A stretch of DNA of 13,678 nt from Bacteroidota bacterium (lineage in GTDB: Bacteria; Bacteroidota; Bacteroidia; Chitinophagales; Chitinophagaceae), in contig JAEZLJ010000117.1 of the NCBI GenBank assembly GCA_023415275.1, forward strand, positions 1-13,678. The letters are read 5' to 3'. Below, one piece after another: positions 7,094-13,678 of this stretch (the stretch's first letter is position 1; every line of letters begins with the position of its first letter). The notes under the pieces are model-generated. The model saw nothing but the letters and a program-made list of their open reading frames with translations, was not told the DNA's origin and made no database searches. A program made the position numbers and the translations under genes.

Positions 7094-8149
7094 TTAACTG
7101 GGTTTGTATTCCATTAATGAATTGATAAGTTGCTTGTCTTGTTCAGGCGTTCCAATAGTGATCCTTAAACAATCGTCACATAGAATCACATTACTACGGT
7201 TACGTACAATAATTCCTTTCTCTTTCAAATAGTCATACACTTTTGTAGCCTGATCCATTTTCACCAAAACAAAATTGGCATCAGAAGGATACACCTTCTG
7301 CACTATTGGCAACTGTACCAATTCGTTCACCAACAAAGCTCTTTCTTTAACAGTTTCCCTGATCATCATATTAACATCTTCCAGGTTATCCAGCGCCTTC
7401 TCTGCCAGTTCCTGTGTCGCCTGGTTAATGTTATAGGGAGGCTTGATCTTATTGAGTAGATCGATGATCTCTTTGGAAGCAAAATTAATTCCCAACCGAA
7501 GAGCAGCCAGACCCCAGGCTTTAGAAAAAGTTTGCATCACCACCAGATTGGGATATTCTTTCAATTCTGCTACAAATGACCGGTGCCGGCTGTAATTAAT
7601 ATAGGCTTCATCGATCACCACCAAACCTTCAAAATTATTCAGGACTGTTTCAATATCCTCCCTTTCCATGCTATTGCCTGTAGGATTATTGGGAGAACAT
7701 ATAAAAATCAATTTAGTATGTTCGTCAATCGCTGCTTCTATTCCATCAAGATTTAACTGAAAGTCTGGCAATAAAGGTACCTCTCGCACCTCCACATCAT
7801 TAATATGCGCATATACCTCGTACATTCCATAAGTAGGCGGGCATATGATGAGGTTATCCTTTTTAGGCTCACAAAATGCCCTGATCAACAGATCAATACA
7901 TTCATCGCTGCCATTACCCAACAACATATTTTCAGCAGCTACATTTTTGATGGTAGCTATTTTCTTTTTCAATTCCCATTGCAACGGATCAGGATAACGA
8001 TTGTACCATTTGGTTAAAGGTGAACCATAGCTGTTCTCATTGGCATCCAGAAACACACTGGCTACACCGCTGTACTCACTTCTTGCTGAAGAATAGGGTT
8101 TTAAGTCCCTGATATTCGGCCTGGTTAATTTATTCAGATCAATATTCAT
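7094..8149 (-). CDS. hisC: Histidinol-phosphate aminotransferase
   Basis: HisC moves an amino group from glutamate to imidazoleacetol phosphate, using PLP. The protein is 351 residues, normal for the family. It begins with the expected N-terminal arm (LTRPNIRDLKPY) and LDANEN. It has GNGSDECIDLL at 78-88, the substrate/PLP segment CSPNNPTGN at 151-159, DEAYINY at 180-186 and the Schiff-base Lys210 in TFSKAWGLAALRLG. Arginine in the C-terminal LRITIG is the expected carboxylate-binding residue. It lies 29 bases after hisD and one base before hisB, consistent with one mRNA. The operon position makes HisC far more likely than another class I/II aminotransferase. Confidence 0.96.
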   Translation of the reverse strand: MNIDLNKLTRPNIRDLKPYSSARSEYSGVASVFLDANENSYGSPLTKWYNRYPDPLQWELKKKIATIKNVAAENMLLGNGSDECIDLLIRAFCEPKKDNLIICPPTYGMYEVYAHINDVEVREVPLLPDFQLNLDGIEAAIDEHTKLIFICSPNNPTGNSMEREDIETVLNNFEGLVVIDEAYINYSRHRSFVAELKEYPNLVVMQTFSKAWGLAALRLGINFASKEIIDLLNKIKPPYNINQATQELAEKALDNLEDVNMMIRETVKERALLVNELVQLPIVQKVYPSDANFVLVKMDQATKVYDYLKEKGIIVRNRSNVILCDDCLRITIGTPEQDKQLINSLMEYKPS

Positions 8150-8178
8150 AATGTCTTCCCTTTTCTATTGATAGTTCA

Positions 8179-9483
8179 TTATATGTCACGAGATGTATAA
8201 TCCTTCAAACGCTGGCTTCTTACCCGAACTGCCTGGGCATGTGCCTGCAATCCTTCGGATTCCGCCATCTGTATCACAGTTTCAGCAATACTTTCCAGGC
8301 CTTGCCTGGTTAATTTTTGATAGGTAATCTTTTTTACAAAACTATCCACGCTAACCCCGCTGTAGGTCTTGGCAAAACCATTTGTAGGCAAAGTATGATT
8401 GGTGCCGCTTGCATAATCGCCCACACTTTCAGGTGAATAATGACCTATAAAAACAGAGCCCGCATTAGTGATCATATTTGCCATCTGTTCTGCATATTCA
8501 CAACTAAGGATCAAATGTTCAGGAGCATAGCTGTTGATCAATTCAATGGCATCTGCCTGGTCGTGAACAATAATAGCTTTACTGTTTTTCAAAGCTTTCA
8601 AGGCAATGTCCTTGCGGGGTAATAGTTCCACTTGCCTGTTTACCTGCTCCAGTACCTTATTGATTATATCATCGCTTGTACTCATCAGCAGCACCTGGCT
8701 ATCAGGTCCATGTTCTGCCTGTGAAAGCAAGTCGGCTGCTATGAAAGCTGCATCTGCGGTTTCATCTGCCCAAACACATACTTCGCTTGGCCCTGCAGGC
8801 ATATCAATAGCAATGCCCTGCATTTGCACCAACTGCTTGGCAGCAGTAACATACTGGTTGCCCGGTCCAAATATCTTATACACAGCAGGAACGCTTTCAG
8901 TGCCGCAGGCCATGGCAGCTATAGCCTGTGCCCCTCCCACCTTACATATTTTAGAAATCCCTACAAGCCTGGCGACGTATAAAATGGCGGGGTGCACTTC
9001 ACCCTGTTTATTGGCAGGGGTACAAAGTATGATGTCCTTACAACCTGCTATCCTGGCTGGAATAGCCAACATGAGCACTGTAGAAAATAAAGGTGCTGTT
9101 CCTCCTGGTATATACAGTCCTACCTTTTCTATGGCCACTGATCTTCTCCAACATAATACACCAGTCATAGTCTCTATTCTTTCTTCTTCCCTAAGCTGTG
9201 CCTGGTGAAACCTGGAAATATTGTCACTGGCCTGTTGAATGGCCGCTTTCAATTCAGGGCTGATCTTTTTACCTGCATCTTCCCATTCCTGCTCACCAAC
9301 AATGATATCAGATAGAGAGACCCGATCATATTTTTCAGTAAGCTCTTTCAAGGCACCGTCTCCACCCCTTCGAACCGTGTCAACAATTTCATTGACAGTA
9401 TTCAAAATGCTGGTATTATCAATGTAAGGACGTTCAAGAAGCTGTTTCCAGGTAGATTTAGAAGGATGTTTGATTACCTGCAT
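8179..9483 (-). CDS. hisD: Histidinol dehydrogenase
   Basis: HisD oxidises histidinol to histidine in two NAD-dependent steps. The protein is 434 residues. All the key residues of the zinc enzyme are present: Gln255 and His258 in LLSQAEHG, Asp356 in SVGDYASGTNH, His415 near the C-terminus as zinc ligands, and the catalytic pair Glu322-His323 in APEHL. The spacing between them is the same as in E. coli HisD. Other signatures are YIPGGTAPL at 124-132, KVGGAQAIAA at 181-190 and IFGPGNQYVTAAK at 204-216. It begins ten bases after the hisG stop. Nothing is missing or broken. Confidence 0.97.
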   Translation of the reverse strand: MQVIKHPSKSTWKQLLERPYIDNTSILNTVNEIVDTVRRGGDGALKELTEKYDRVSLSDIIVGEQEWEDAGKKISPELKAAIQQASDNISRFHQAQLREEERIETMTGVLCWRRSVAIEKVGLYIPGGTAPLFSTVLMLAIPARIAGCKDIILCTPANKQGEVHPAILYVARLVGISKICKVGGAQAIAAMACGTESVPAVYKIFGPGNQYVTAAKQLVQMQGIAIDMPAGPSEVCVWADETADAAFIAADLLSQAEHGPDSQVLLMSTSDDIINKVLEQVNRQVELLPRKDIALKALKNSKAIIVHDQADAIELINSYAPEHLILSCEYAEQMANMITNAGSVFIGHYSPESVGDYASGTNHTLPTNGFAKTYSGVSVDSFVKKITYQKLTRQGLESIAETVIQMAESEGLQAHAQAVRVRSQRLKDYTSRDI

Positions 9484-9493
9484 AAATGTTCTT

Positions 9494-10348
9494 TTAAATA
9501 ATCATCTTTTCAATTGGTACCACCAGTATGCCCTGGGCTCCTGCATTTTTTAAAGCTTCTATTTTCTCCCAGAACTCATCTTCATTTAAAACACTGTGCA
9601 CTGAACTCCATCCACTTTCGGCCAGCGGAAGTACGGTTGGACTTTTCATTCCGGGTAATAATGAAATGATCTTATCCAGGGAATCATTAGGAGCATTCAG
9701 CAATACATATTTGTTATTCTGAGCTTTCCTGACTGCTCTTATCCGAAAGAGAAGCTGGTCCAATAAGGTTTGCTGATCCTTCTGGAGGTTTTTAGACCGC
9801 ACCAACACAGCCTGGCTCTTTAGAATGGTTTGTACTTCTTTCAGTCCATTCATGAACAAAGTGGAGCCGCTGCTTACAAGGTCACAAACCGCATCTGCCA
9901 AACCAATACCAGGTGCCAGTTCCACAGAGCCACTAATCTCATGTATTTCGGCCGCTATATTATTGGCCTTTAGAAATTGCCTGGTTAGCTCCGGATAGCT
10001 GGTAGCGATCTTTTTGCCCTGAAGGTATTTGGCATCTGCATACTGTTCGTTCTTTTGCACAGCAATGGATAACCGGCATTTTCCAAATCCCAGCTGCTCT
10101 ACTACATCAACCGATTTATTCTTTTCAAAAAGAACATTTTCACCAACGATGCCTATATGTGCCACATTATCCTCCACATATTGAGGGATATCGTCGTCCC
10201 TTAAAAAATAGGCCTCAAGGGGGAAATTATCCGCCACGGACTTCAGTTGGTTATGACCATTTTTGACGGCTATTCCGCAATCTTTTAAAAGCTGTATGCT
10301 GTCATCATGTAAACGTCCTGATTTTTGAATTGCAATTTTTAAAACCAT
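9494..10348 (-). CDS. hisG: ATP phosphoribosyltransferase, long form
   Basis: HisG couples ATP and PRPP, the first and feedback-controlled step of histidine synthesis. The protein is 284 residues, which marks the long form with its own C-terminal regulatory domain (about 215-284) and no need for HisZ. The N-terminus KIAIQKSGRLHDDSIQLL is typical. The PRPP-binding motif lies at 152-164 (DAVCDLVSSGSTL). The C-terminal part contains the conserved LPGMKSPTVLPLAESGW. It is the first structural gene of the operon and starts 45 bases past the T-run of the leader terminator. It is thus controlled at two levels: attenuation of the mRNA, seen here, and probably histidine inhibition of the enzyme, known for long-form HisG. 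Confidence 0.96.
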   Translation of the reverse strand: MVLKIAIQKSGRLHDDSIQLLKDCGIAVKNGHNQLKSVADNFPLEAYFLRDDDIPQYVEDNVAHIGIVGENVLFEKNKSVDVVEQLGFGKCRLSIAVQKNEQYADAKYLQGKKIATSYPELTRQFLKANNIAAEIHEISGSVELAPGIGLADAVCDLVSSGSTLFMNGLKEVQTILKSQAVLVRSKNLQKDQQTLLDQLLFRIRAVRKAQNNKYVLLNAPNDSLDKIISLLPGMKSPTVLPLAESGWSSVHSVLNEDEFWEKIEALKNAGAQGILVVPIEKMII

Positions 10349-10393
10349 CTTCTAACTATTTGTGGAGAATTTCCAATTGTATCCCCAATAAGT

Positions 10394-10424
10394 AAAAAAA
10401 AGGCTCACCTTACGGTAAGCCTTT
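10394..10424 (-). terminator. his attenuator terminator
   Basis: On the minus strand GGCTTACC (10421-10414) pairs with GGTGAGCC (10409-10402) over eight bases, with one G-U, around a four-base loop. AAA before and T's after allow further A-U pairs, and eight T's follow the stem (10401-10394). It stands between the leader ORF and hisG, where a normal terminator has no use. Confidence 0.9.
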
Positions 10425-10457
10425 GTTATTTGTAACACCATACATCAACGGCTCACC
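10414..10457 (-). promoter_or_regulatory. his antiterminator pairing
   Basis: The octamer GGTGAGCC occurs twice: as the 3' arm of the terminator and at 10457-10450, across the leader stop codon TGA (10455-10453). The upstream copy can pair with the terminator 5' arm GGCTTACC (10421-10414) just as well, and three more pairs (TTG/CAA) beyond one mismatch extend it to 10446 and 10425. It begins 13 bases after the last His codon. A ribosome stalled on the His codons would leave it free, giving read-through. A ribosome that reaches the stop would cover it, giving termination. Confidence 0.85.
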
Positions 10458-10503
10458 CCAGGGCAAGAATATGATGATGGATATGAACTAATATATTTTT
10501 CAC
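10453..10503 (-). CDS. hisL: his leader peptide with a His-Ile-His-His-His run
   Basis: A 16-codon ORF starts with GTG at 10503 and reads MKNILVHIHHHILALG to a TGA at 10455-10453. Four of the five codons from 10485 to 10471 are CAT. The setting, between a consensus promoter and a terminator before hisG, marks it as the sensing ORF of a his attenuator. There is no in-frame ATG, so the GTG start is the best choice. It lies only seven bases after the -7 box, which implies a near-leaderless message. The peptide is probably not functional in itself. Confidence 0.85.
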   Translation of the reverse strand: MKNILVHIHHHILALG

Positions 10504-10510
10504 TGAGGCG

Positions 10511-10541
10511 CAAAAATAAGCCCCAATTGTTAACGGGCAAA
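10511..10541 (-). promoter_or_regulatory. his operon promoter
   Basis: On the minus strand TTTG (10541-10538), 19 bases, then TATTTTTG (10518-10511): a perfect match to the Bacteroidota -33/-7 consensus with standard spacing. Transcription should begin within a few bases of the hisL GTG. Confidence 0.8.
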
Positions 10542-10673
10542 AAAAATCAATGATATGCCTGTACCTAACTATATTATTTGGATATCAGACCTTCTAGGAT
10601 GTATATATACCCTTAACAAAGTATTACAGCCATTTTCACCTTAATTTCTGTTAAGCCGCCAACCGATATGGAG

Positions 10674-10700
10674 TTGTTAACGTCTATTGGTGGAACTTTG
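10674..10700 (+). promoter_or_regulatory. Weak candidate promoter for the exported protein gene
   Basis: TTG (10674-10676) and GAACTTTG (10693-10700) resemble -33 and -7 boxes, but the spacing is 16 and the -7 box has a mismatch. It would place the start of transcription about 10-15 bases before the ATG at 10718. The rest of the region between the his promoter and this gene (10542-10673) shows nothing I can name. Confidence 0.3.
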
Positions 10701-10717
10701 TTCCTTATTCCTGAAGC

Positions 10718-11125
10718 ATGAGAAGCATTATTTTGACCATATTTCTCCTGGGTGCCTATAGTGTATCCCATGCCCAAAAGGTTGATAGCATTTATTTTAA
10801 TCTATATACTGATAGTCTTAAAAAAGGCTTTTATAATTATATTAATGTAGATGGTAAGCTATCGGATGGCTCCTGGATGCCCCTGGATTCAAACCAGGTA
10901 AGATTTGAAAGCAATACCGGGTATTTTAAAGGCAATGATCTTTTTATCGATAGCAGCTATAAAGCTGAAACAGTAACAGTAAAAGCTATTTTACGGCATG
11001 ACCCCAGGGTATGCAGGCAAACGACCATCTATATAAGAAAAAGGGGCTTCACTGAGCCCCTGAAATCAAAAAATGAGATCCTTGATGAAATGCAGAATAA
11101 AAGGAAAGGGAAACAATACCCTTAA
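10718..11125 (+). CDS. Hypothetical exported protein
   Basis: I do not recognise this 135-residue protein. It starts with a good signal peptide (about 1-20, ending SHAQ), which fixes the ATG at 10718. The mature part, about 115 residues, looks like a beta-rich domain (KVDSIYFNLYTDSLKKGFYNYINVDGKL, then SDGSWMPLD and VTVKAILRHD). One cysteine is in PRVCRQTTIYI, and a basic tail ends KRKGKQYP. There is no lipobox and no T9SS C-terminal sorting domain, so it is probably periplasmic. The 3' part of the gene carries, on the other strand, the terminator of the convergent transaldolase gene. Its stop overlaps the transaldolase stop in a shared TTAA. Confidence 0.75.
   Translation: MRSIILTIFLLGAYSVSHAQKVDSIYFNLYTDSLKKGFYNYINVDGKLSDGSWMPLDSNQVRFESNTGYFKGNDLFIDSSYKAETVTVKAILRHDPRVCRQTTIYIRKRGFTEPLKSKNEILDEMQNKRKGKQYP
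11038..11060 (-). terminator. Transaldolase terminator inside the convergent gene
   Basis: On the minus strand GGGGCT (11060-11055) pairs perfectly with AGCCCC (11048-11043) around a six-base loop and is followed by five T's (11042-11038). It lies 62 bases after the transaldolase stop and inside the coding sequence of the plus-strand gene. On the plus strand no T-run follows, so it should act in one direction only. Confidence 0.8.
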
Positions 11126-11775
11126 TAACTCTTTTTGGCATCTTCCAAAAACTTCGCCAGTCCAATATCTGTTAAAGGATGTTTCAGTAACCCCAGAATA
11201 GATTCCAATGGTGAAGTGATCACATCGGCGCCTAATTCTGCCGCCTTCACAATGTGGTTTGAACTCCTGATGGAAGCGGCCAATATTTCAGTTTTATAAT
11301 TTTGAATGGCAAAGATGTTAGCGATCTGTTCTATTAAGATCATTCCGTCCCAGCCACTATCATCTATACGTCCTATAAATGGCGACACATAGGCTGCACC
11401 AGCTTTGGCTGCCAGTATTGCCTGCCCGGCAGAGAAGATCAACGTACAGTTCGTTCTAATGCCATTATCGGTAAACCATTTGATAGCTTTCACTCCATCT
11501 TTGATCATAGGAACTTTAACTACGATGTTAGGATGAATGGCAGCCAGTTTCTTACCTTCTTCAATGATGCCATTGAAATCGGTAGCGATCACTTCGGCAC
11601 TAATATCACCATCCACCATTTCGCAGATCGTCTTATAGTGCTGATTAATGGCATCCTGTCCTTTAATACCTTCCTTAGCCATCAATGAAGGATTGGTAGT
11701 AACTCCATCTAAGATTCCAAGTTCATTAGCTTCCTTTATCTGGTCAAGGTTGGCTGTATCAATGAAAAACTTCAT
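11122..11775 (-). CDS. Transaldolase, small TalC/MipB type
   Basis: Transaldolase moves a dihydroxyacetone unit between sugar phosphates in the non-oxidative pentose phosphate pathway. The protein is 217 residues, the size of the compact TalC/FSA group. The Schiff-base lysine is Lys87 in VVKVPM, with Asp6 in FIDTANL and TTNPSL at 26-31. Two positions separate transaldolase from fructose-6-phosphate aldolase in this group. Where E. coli FSA has Gln59 and Tyr131, this protein has Glu61 (SAEVIA) and Phe133 (SPFIGRID), which points to transaldolase. It is preceded by 46 AT-rich bases holding a repeat copy and may be read together with the four-helix-bundle gene. A terminator lies just downstream. 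Confidence 0.94.
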   Translation of the reverse strand: MKFFIDTANLDQIKEANELGILDGVTTNPSLMAKEGIKGQDAINQHYKTICEMVDGDISAEVIATDFNGIIEEGKKLAAIHPNIVVKVPMIKDGVKAIKWFTDNGIRTNCTLIFSAGQAILAAKAGAAYVSPFIGRIDDSGWDGMILIEQIANIFAIQNYKTEILAASIRSSNHIVKAAELGADVITSPLESILGLLKHPLTDIGLAKFLEDAKKSY

Positions 11776-11784
11776 AGCTTATTT

Positions 11785-11805
11785 AATATTTAAGATGTAA
11801 TATTT
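11785..11805 (-). repeat. AT-rich 21-base repeat, copy A (inverted relative to B and C)
   Basis: This copy reads aatatttaagatgtaatattt on the plus strand. Its reverse complement matches copies B (12299-12319) and C (12465-12485) at 20 of 21 positions. It lies in the 46-base gap between the transaldolase and four-helix-bundle genes. Confidence 0.6.
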
Positions 11806-11821
11806 AATATTTTTTCAGTGT

Positions 11822-12196
11822 TCACTGTTTGGAGATTCTTTCTTTATTTTCCAGTTTTATGCGGGTAGCTGCAAGAATCCTGGTCAATGCATCTGCCTCT
11901 TTAATCAGCAAAGCTATTTTTTCTTTGGGTATTAAATTCAAATCATTAATAGCCTCCATCCAAAAAAGGGCTTCATCTATTTCTTCAAATGAAATACTCA
12001 GTTTTGATTTAAATGCTCTTTCTGATTGCGCTTTACATGCAGCACGATAATTGGCAGCAGCAGAAAAAGCAGATCTTAACAACTGATCCTCAATTATCTT
12101 AGAAATCTTATTGGCAGGGAACAATGCACACAAAGGAACAAGTGAAAAGCAAAAGATTTTAAGCGGTCTTGCAACTCTTGCGAGGTCATATTTCAT
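11822..12196 (-). CDS. Four helix bundle protein (S23/IVS family)
   Basis: This 124-residue helical protein belongs to the family first seen in intervening sequences of 23S rRNA genes, which in Bacteroidota occurs as free-standing genes. The signature QLLRSAFSAAANYRAA at about 38-53 is clear, as are the following AQSERAFKSKLSI and EEIDEALFWMEAINDL. The first helix (residues 8-28) is unusually rich in Phe, Leu and Pro and less typical than the rest, but the spacing to the core is normal and no frameshift is needed. The molecular role of the family is not settled. The gene is not within rRNA here. A possible -7 box TATTTTTG lies at 12217-12210. AT-rich repeats in opposite orientation lie on both sides. 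Confidence 0.82.
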   Translation of the reverse strand: MKYDLARVARPLKIFCFSLVPLCALFPANKISKIIEDQLLRSAFSAAANYRAACKAQSERAFKSKLSISFEEIDEALFWMEAINDLNLIPKEKIALLIKEADALTRILAATRIKLENKERISKQ

Positions 12197-12298
12197 ATTT
12201 CAAAGCAATCAAAAATATCAAATATTACTGCTCAGTAAAATATTTAACTATAATGTGAAAGAAAGAAAGTAGGAGAAAATGCAAAAACAGAGAGCAGG

Positions 12299-12321
12299 AA
12301 ATATTAAATCTTAAATATTCA
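12299..12321 (+). repeat. AT-rich repeat, copy B
   Basis: The 23 bases here are identical to 12465-12487, with 143 bases between the copies. The first 21 are an inverted match, with one difference, to copy A. It lies between the four-helix-bundle gene and the SRP RNA, next to further partial copies of aatattaaat. Confidence 0.75.
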
Positions 12322-12331
12322 ATATTAAATA

Positions 12332-12434
12332 AAAAAATGGCAGGCTACTTACATCGCACCGCTACAACCGCCTACCCTTGCTACCTTCCGGTCCTGGGGG
12401 AGTTCAGCAGGAGCTGGCCGTATAAGACCTGCCG
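12332..12434 (-). ncRNA. ffs: Signal recognition particle RNA, small bacterial type
   Basis: The minus strand contains the conserved SRP domain IV tip: CAGGACCGGAAGGTAGCAAGG with the GGAA tetraloop (CCGGAAGG at 12391-12384) and the asymmetric internal loop that binds the Ffh M domain. The ends close in a helix, GGCAGG (12433-12428) with CCTGCC (12344-12339), directly followed by A and seven T's, so the outer helix can also serve as terminator. The mature RNA would be about 95-100 nt, the 4.5S class without an Alu domain. Exact ends are estimates. It acts with Ffh to bring ribosomes making membrane and exported proteins to the membrane. Confidence 0.93.
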
Positions 12435-12437
12435 TTG

Positions 12438-12467
12438 CAAATATATAAGATTTAGTACTCCGGCAAA
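12438..12467 (-). promoter_or_regulatory. SRP RNA promoter
   Basis: On the minus strand TTTG (12467-12464) and TATATTTG (12445-12438) are separated by 18 bases, a perfect match to the Bacteroidota consensus. The predicted start, about 4-6 bases on, agrees with the 5' end inferred from the closing helix of the RNA. The TTTG overlaps repeat copy C. Confidence 0.8.
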
Positions 12468-12487
12468 TATTAAATCTTAAATATTCA
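12465..12487 (+). repeat. AT-rich repeat, copy C
   Basis: This is the second perfect copy of the 23-base sequence at 12299-12321, same orientation, on the upstream side of the SRP RNA. An imperfect palindrome around ACTAGT follows at once, up to the stop of the plug gene at 12500. Confidence 0.75.
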
Positions 12488-12499
12488 CTAGTAAATATT

Positions 12500-13678
12500 C
12501 TAAAACCCTTGTCTTTGGAATGTGGAGTTTAGTGTAGTATAACCAATCAATTCATCAGCCCTGGCACCGAACGGCCTGTAATACACCAATACGGTATATG
12601 CATTCTCAGTACCCCAGTAATCACCTTCTGTCTGGCTGAAGTCCGGATAGCCCTGGCCATTCAACGGCCTGGTCATGTAAGCATAATTATAATATCCCTG
12701 CTTAAGAAATAAGGTTTTCTCGTAAGCACCCTTTTCCTGGTTGAAATCCATTTTTGCGGAAGGGTCTGCGCCATAATTGGTCAACTCGCCAAACAGGTAC
12801 ACATTCTTTCCTTCATAAGGCCTGTTGGCCGGTGGAAAATAACTGAAATGAACAAAGGCATAGTCGCCTTGCCAAAATGGATTGATGCTTTCCATAGTTT
12901 CAATCGTATAGCTTCCATTGAGGTCCCTGTAATAGATATAGGGGGTTCCGCTTCGGGTAGGATCCGGTTTTACATAAATATGCGAACTGTTATTGATAAC
13001 ATCCATCCGCTGCACCCTATCGCTCAACAGCCGTAAACTCCGGAGATCCAGCCACCGGAACTCACGGGCTGATGGCATGGCAGTAATACTTTCATCGCTA
13101 TACTCGTAGTAATTACCCCTGGATATGGTAGGACGGTCAATATAAAGAGAGGTCTGCCAGTTATTATTTTGAAGCACCACTACTTTCAGATCAGAAGGGC
13201 TAAACAGCTGTATACGCGGATCTGTTTTTACTGCTATAGACAATTTCTGGAAACTTTTAAAATATTGAGCATTATAGGGCTGCTGCACTTGTGCTGCTAC
13301 TGTTGCCTGGTTGTTGACCACCACAAATCTTTTACTAAAAGCAAGCTTTGATGTGTCGCTGTCCAGAAAGACCTTCAACAGGTAATTGCCCGATTTAGAA
13401 GGATAACAATTCCTGTCAGGTACCTGTGCCTGGTAGTTCACATACCTGGTGAGCGCAATTGAAGAATTGCGGTAAGTGGTGATACGGACATTTTGAAATC
13501 CTTTGATGTATTCAAATGGATGCAGAATGCTCGGCGTCCAATCAGCATTGCACAATTGGAAAGTATAATAATAATTTTTTACCCTGTTATCCAGGTCATC
13601 AAACTCCAATTGTAGCGCATCATTGCCATTCAGGTCTATCACAGGAAAGGAGGTCTGGTCCCCCAGCCTGTATAATTT
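12500..13678 (-). CDS. Type IX secretion system plug protein (DUF5103), 5' end cut by window edge
   Basis: The minus strand is open from the right edge (KLYRLGDQTSFPVIDLNG) to a TAG at 12502-12500, giving 392 residues. The family is usually slightly longer, with a signal peptide, so only the N-terminus is missing. Recognisable parts are LQLEFDDLDNRVKNYYYT with CNADWTPS, the FEYIKGFQNVRI segment, the second domain with FKSFQKLSIAV, and the C-terminal part with VYLFGELTNYG and the conserved YYNYAY and EGDYWGTENAYTVLVYYRP. In Flavobacterium johnsoniae the Plug protein closes the periplasmic side of the SprA outer-membrane channel; the same role is inferred here. A GTG at 13642 is not the true start, because the conserved reading continues upstream of it. 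Confidence 0.9.
   Translation of the reverse strand, partial: KLYRLGDQTSFPVIDLNGNDALQLEFDDLDNRVKNYYYTFQLCNADWTPSILHPFEYIKGFQNVRITTYRNSSIALTRYVNYQAQVPDRNCYPSKSGNYLLKVFLDSDTSKLAFSKRFVVVNNQATVAAQVQQPYNAQYFKSFQKLSIAVKTDPRIQLFSPSDLKVVVLQNNNWQTSLYIDRPTISRGNYYEYSDESITAMPSAREFRWLDLRSLRLLSDRVQRMDVINNSSHIYVKPDPTRSGTPYIYYRDLNGSYTIETMESINPFWQGDYAFVHFSYFPPANRPYEGKNVYLFGELTNYGADPSAKMDFNQEKGAYEKTLFLKQGYYNYAYMTRPLNGQGYPDFSQTEGDYWGTENAYTVLVYYRPFGARADELIGYTTLNSTFQRQGF

Noticed and set aside
8606..9208. 200-codon open frame on the plus strand opposite hisD
   Set aside because: It is antisense to a complete, well-conserved hisD with all catalytic residues; the composition looks like the shadow of a GC-moderate coding strand.
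12220..12245. Imperfect AT-rich inverted repeat upstream of the four-helix-bundle gene
   Set aside because: The arms differ by two bases and are nearly all A-T, so they are expected by chance in such a region; no T-run or known operator shape.
12299..12487. CRISPR-like direct repeats
   Set aside because: Only two perfect copies, 143 bases apart with an SRP RNA between, and no cas genes; not an array.

Overview
The window looks like chromosomal DNA of a member of the Bacteroidota, probably the Chitinophagaceae. The reasons are a type IX secretion plug protein, an SRP RNA of the type common in that phylum, promoters of the TTTG-N18-20-TAnnTTTG form, start sites without a clear Shine-Dalgarno, a HisB phosphatase/dehydratase fusion, and several small secreted proteins. 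The genus is an inference.

Left part (1-3202, minus strand): the start of a trp operon in the order promoter, leader peptide, terminator, trpE, trpG, trpD. trpD runs off the left edge. The leader holds a 19-codon ORF with three successive Trp codons, a GC hairpin followed by T's just before trpE, and an alternative pairing that would destroy that hairpin. This is a ribosome-dependent attenuator.

Middle (3231-5816): a small GNAT-type acetyltransferase gene diverging from trp, then a DUF2147 secreted protein and an exported metal-dependent amidohydrolase on the plus strand. These converge on a small exported protein gene on the minus strand.

His block (5926-10541, minus strand): promoter, leader peptide with His-Ile-His-His-His, terminator, then tightly packed hisG, hisD, hisC and a fused hisB. 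hisH, hisA, hisF and hisIE do not follow hisB. The his leader uses the same design as the trp leader: a copy of the terminator's 3' arm overlaps the end of the leader ORF and competes for the 5' arm. Each operon should therefore sense the charging of its own tRNA through the position of the leader ribosome.

Right part (10718-13678): an unrecognised exported protein gene converging on a transaldolase gene. The transaldolase terminator lies inside the convergent gene. Beyond it are a four-helix-bundle (S23/IVS type) protein gene, the SRP RNA gene, and the 5'-truncated T9SS plug gene. Three copies of a 21-base AT-rich repeat lie around the S23 gene and the SRP RNA.

The most interesting content is the matched pair of trp and his attenuators, both with apparently near-leaderless leader ORFs.
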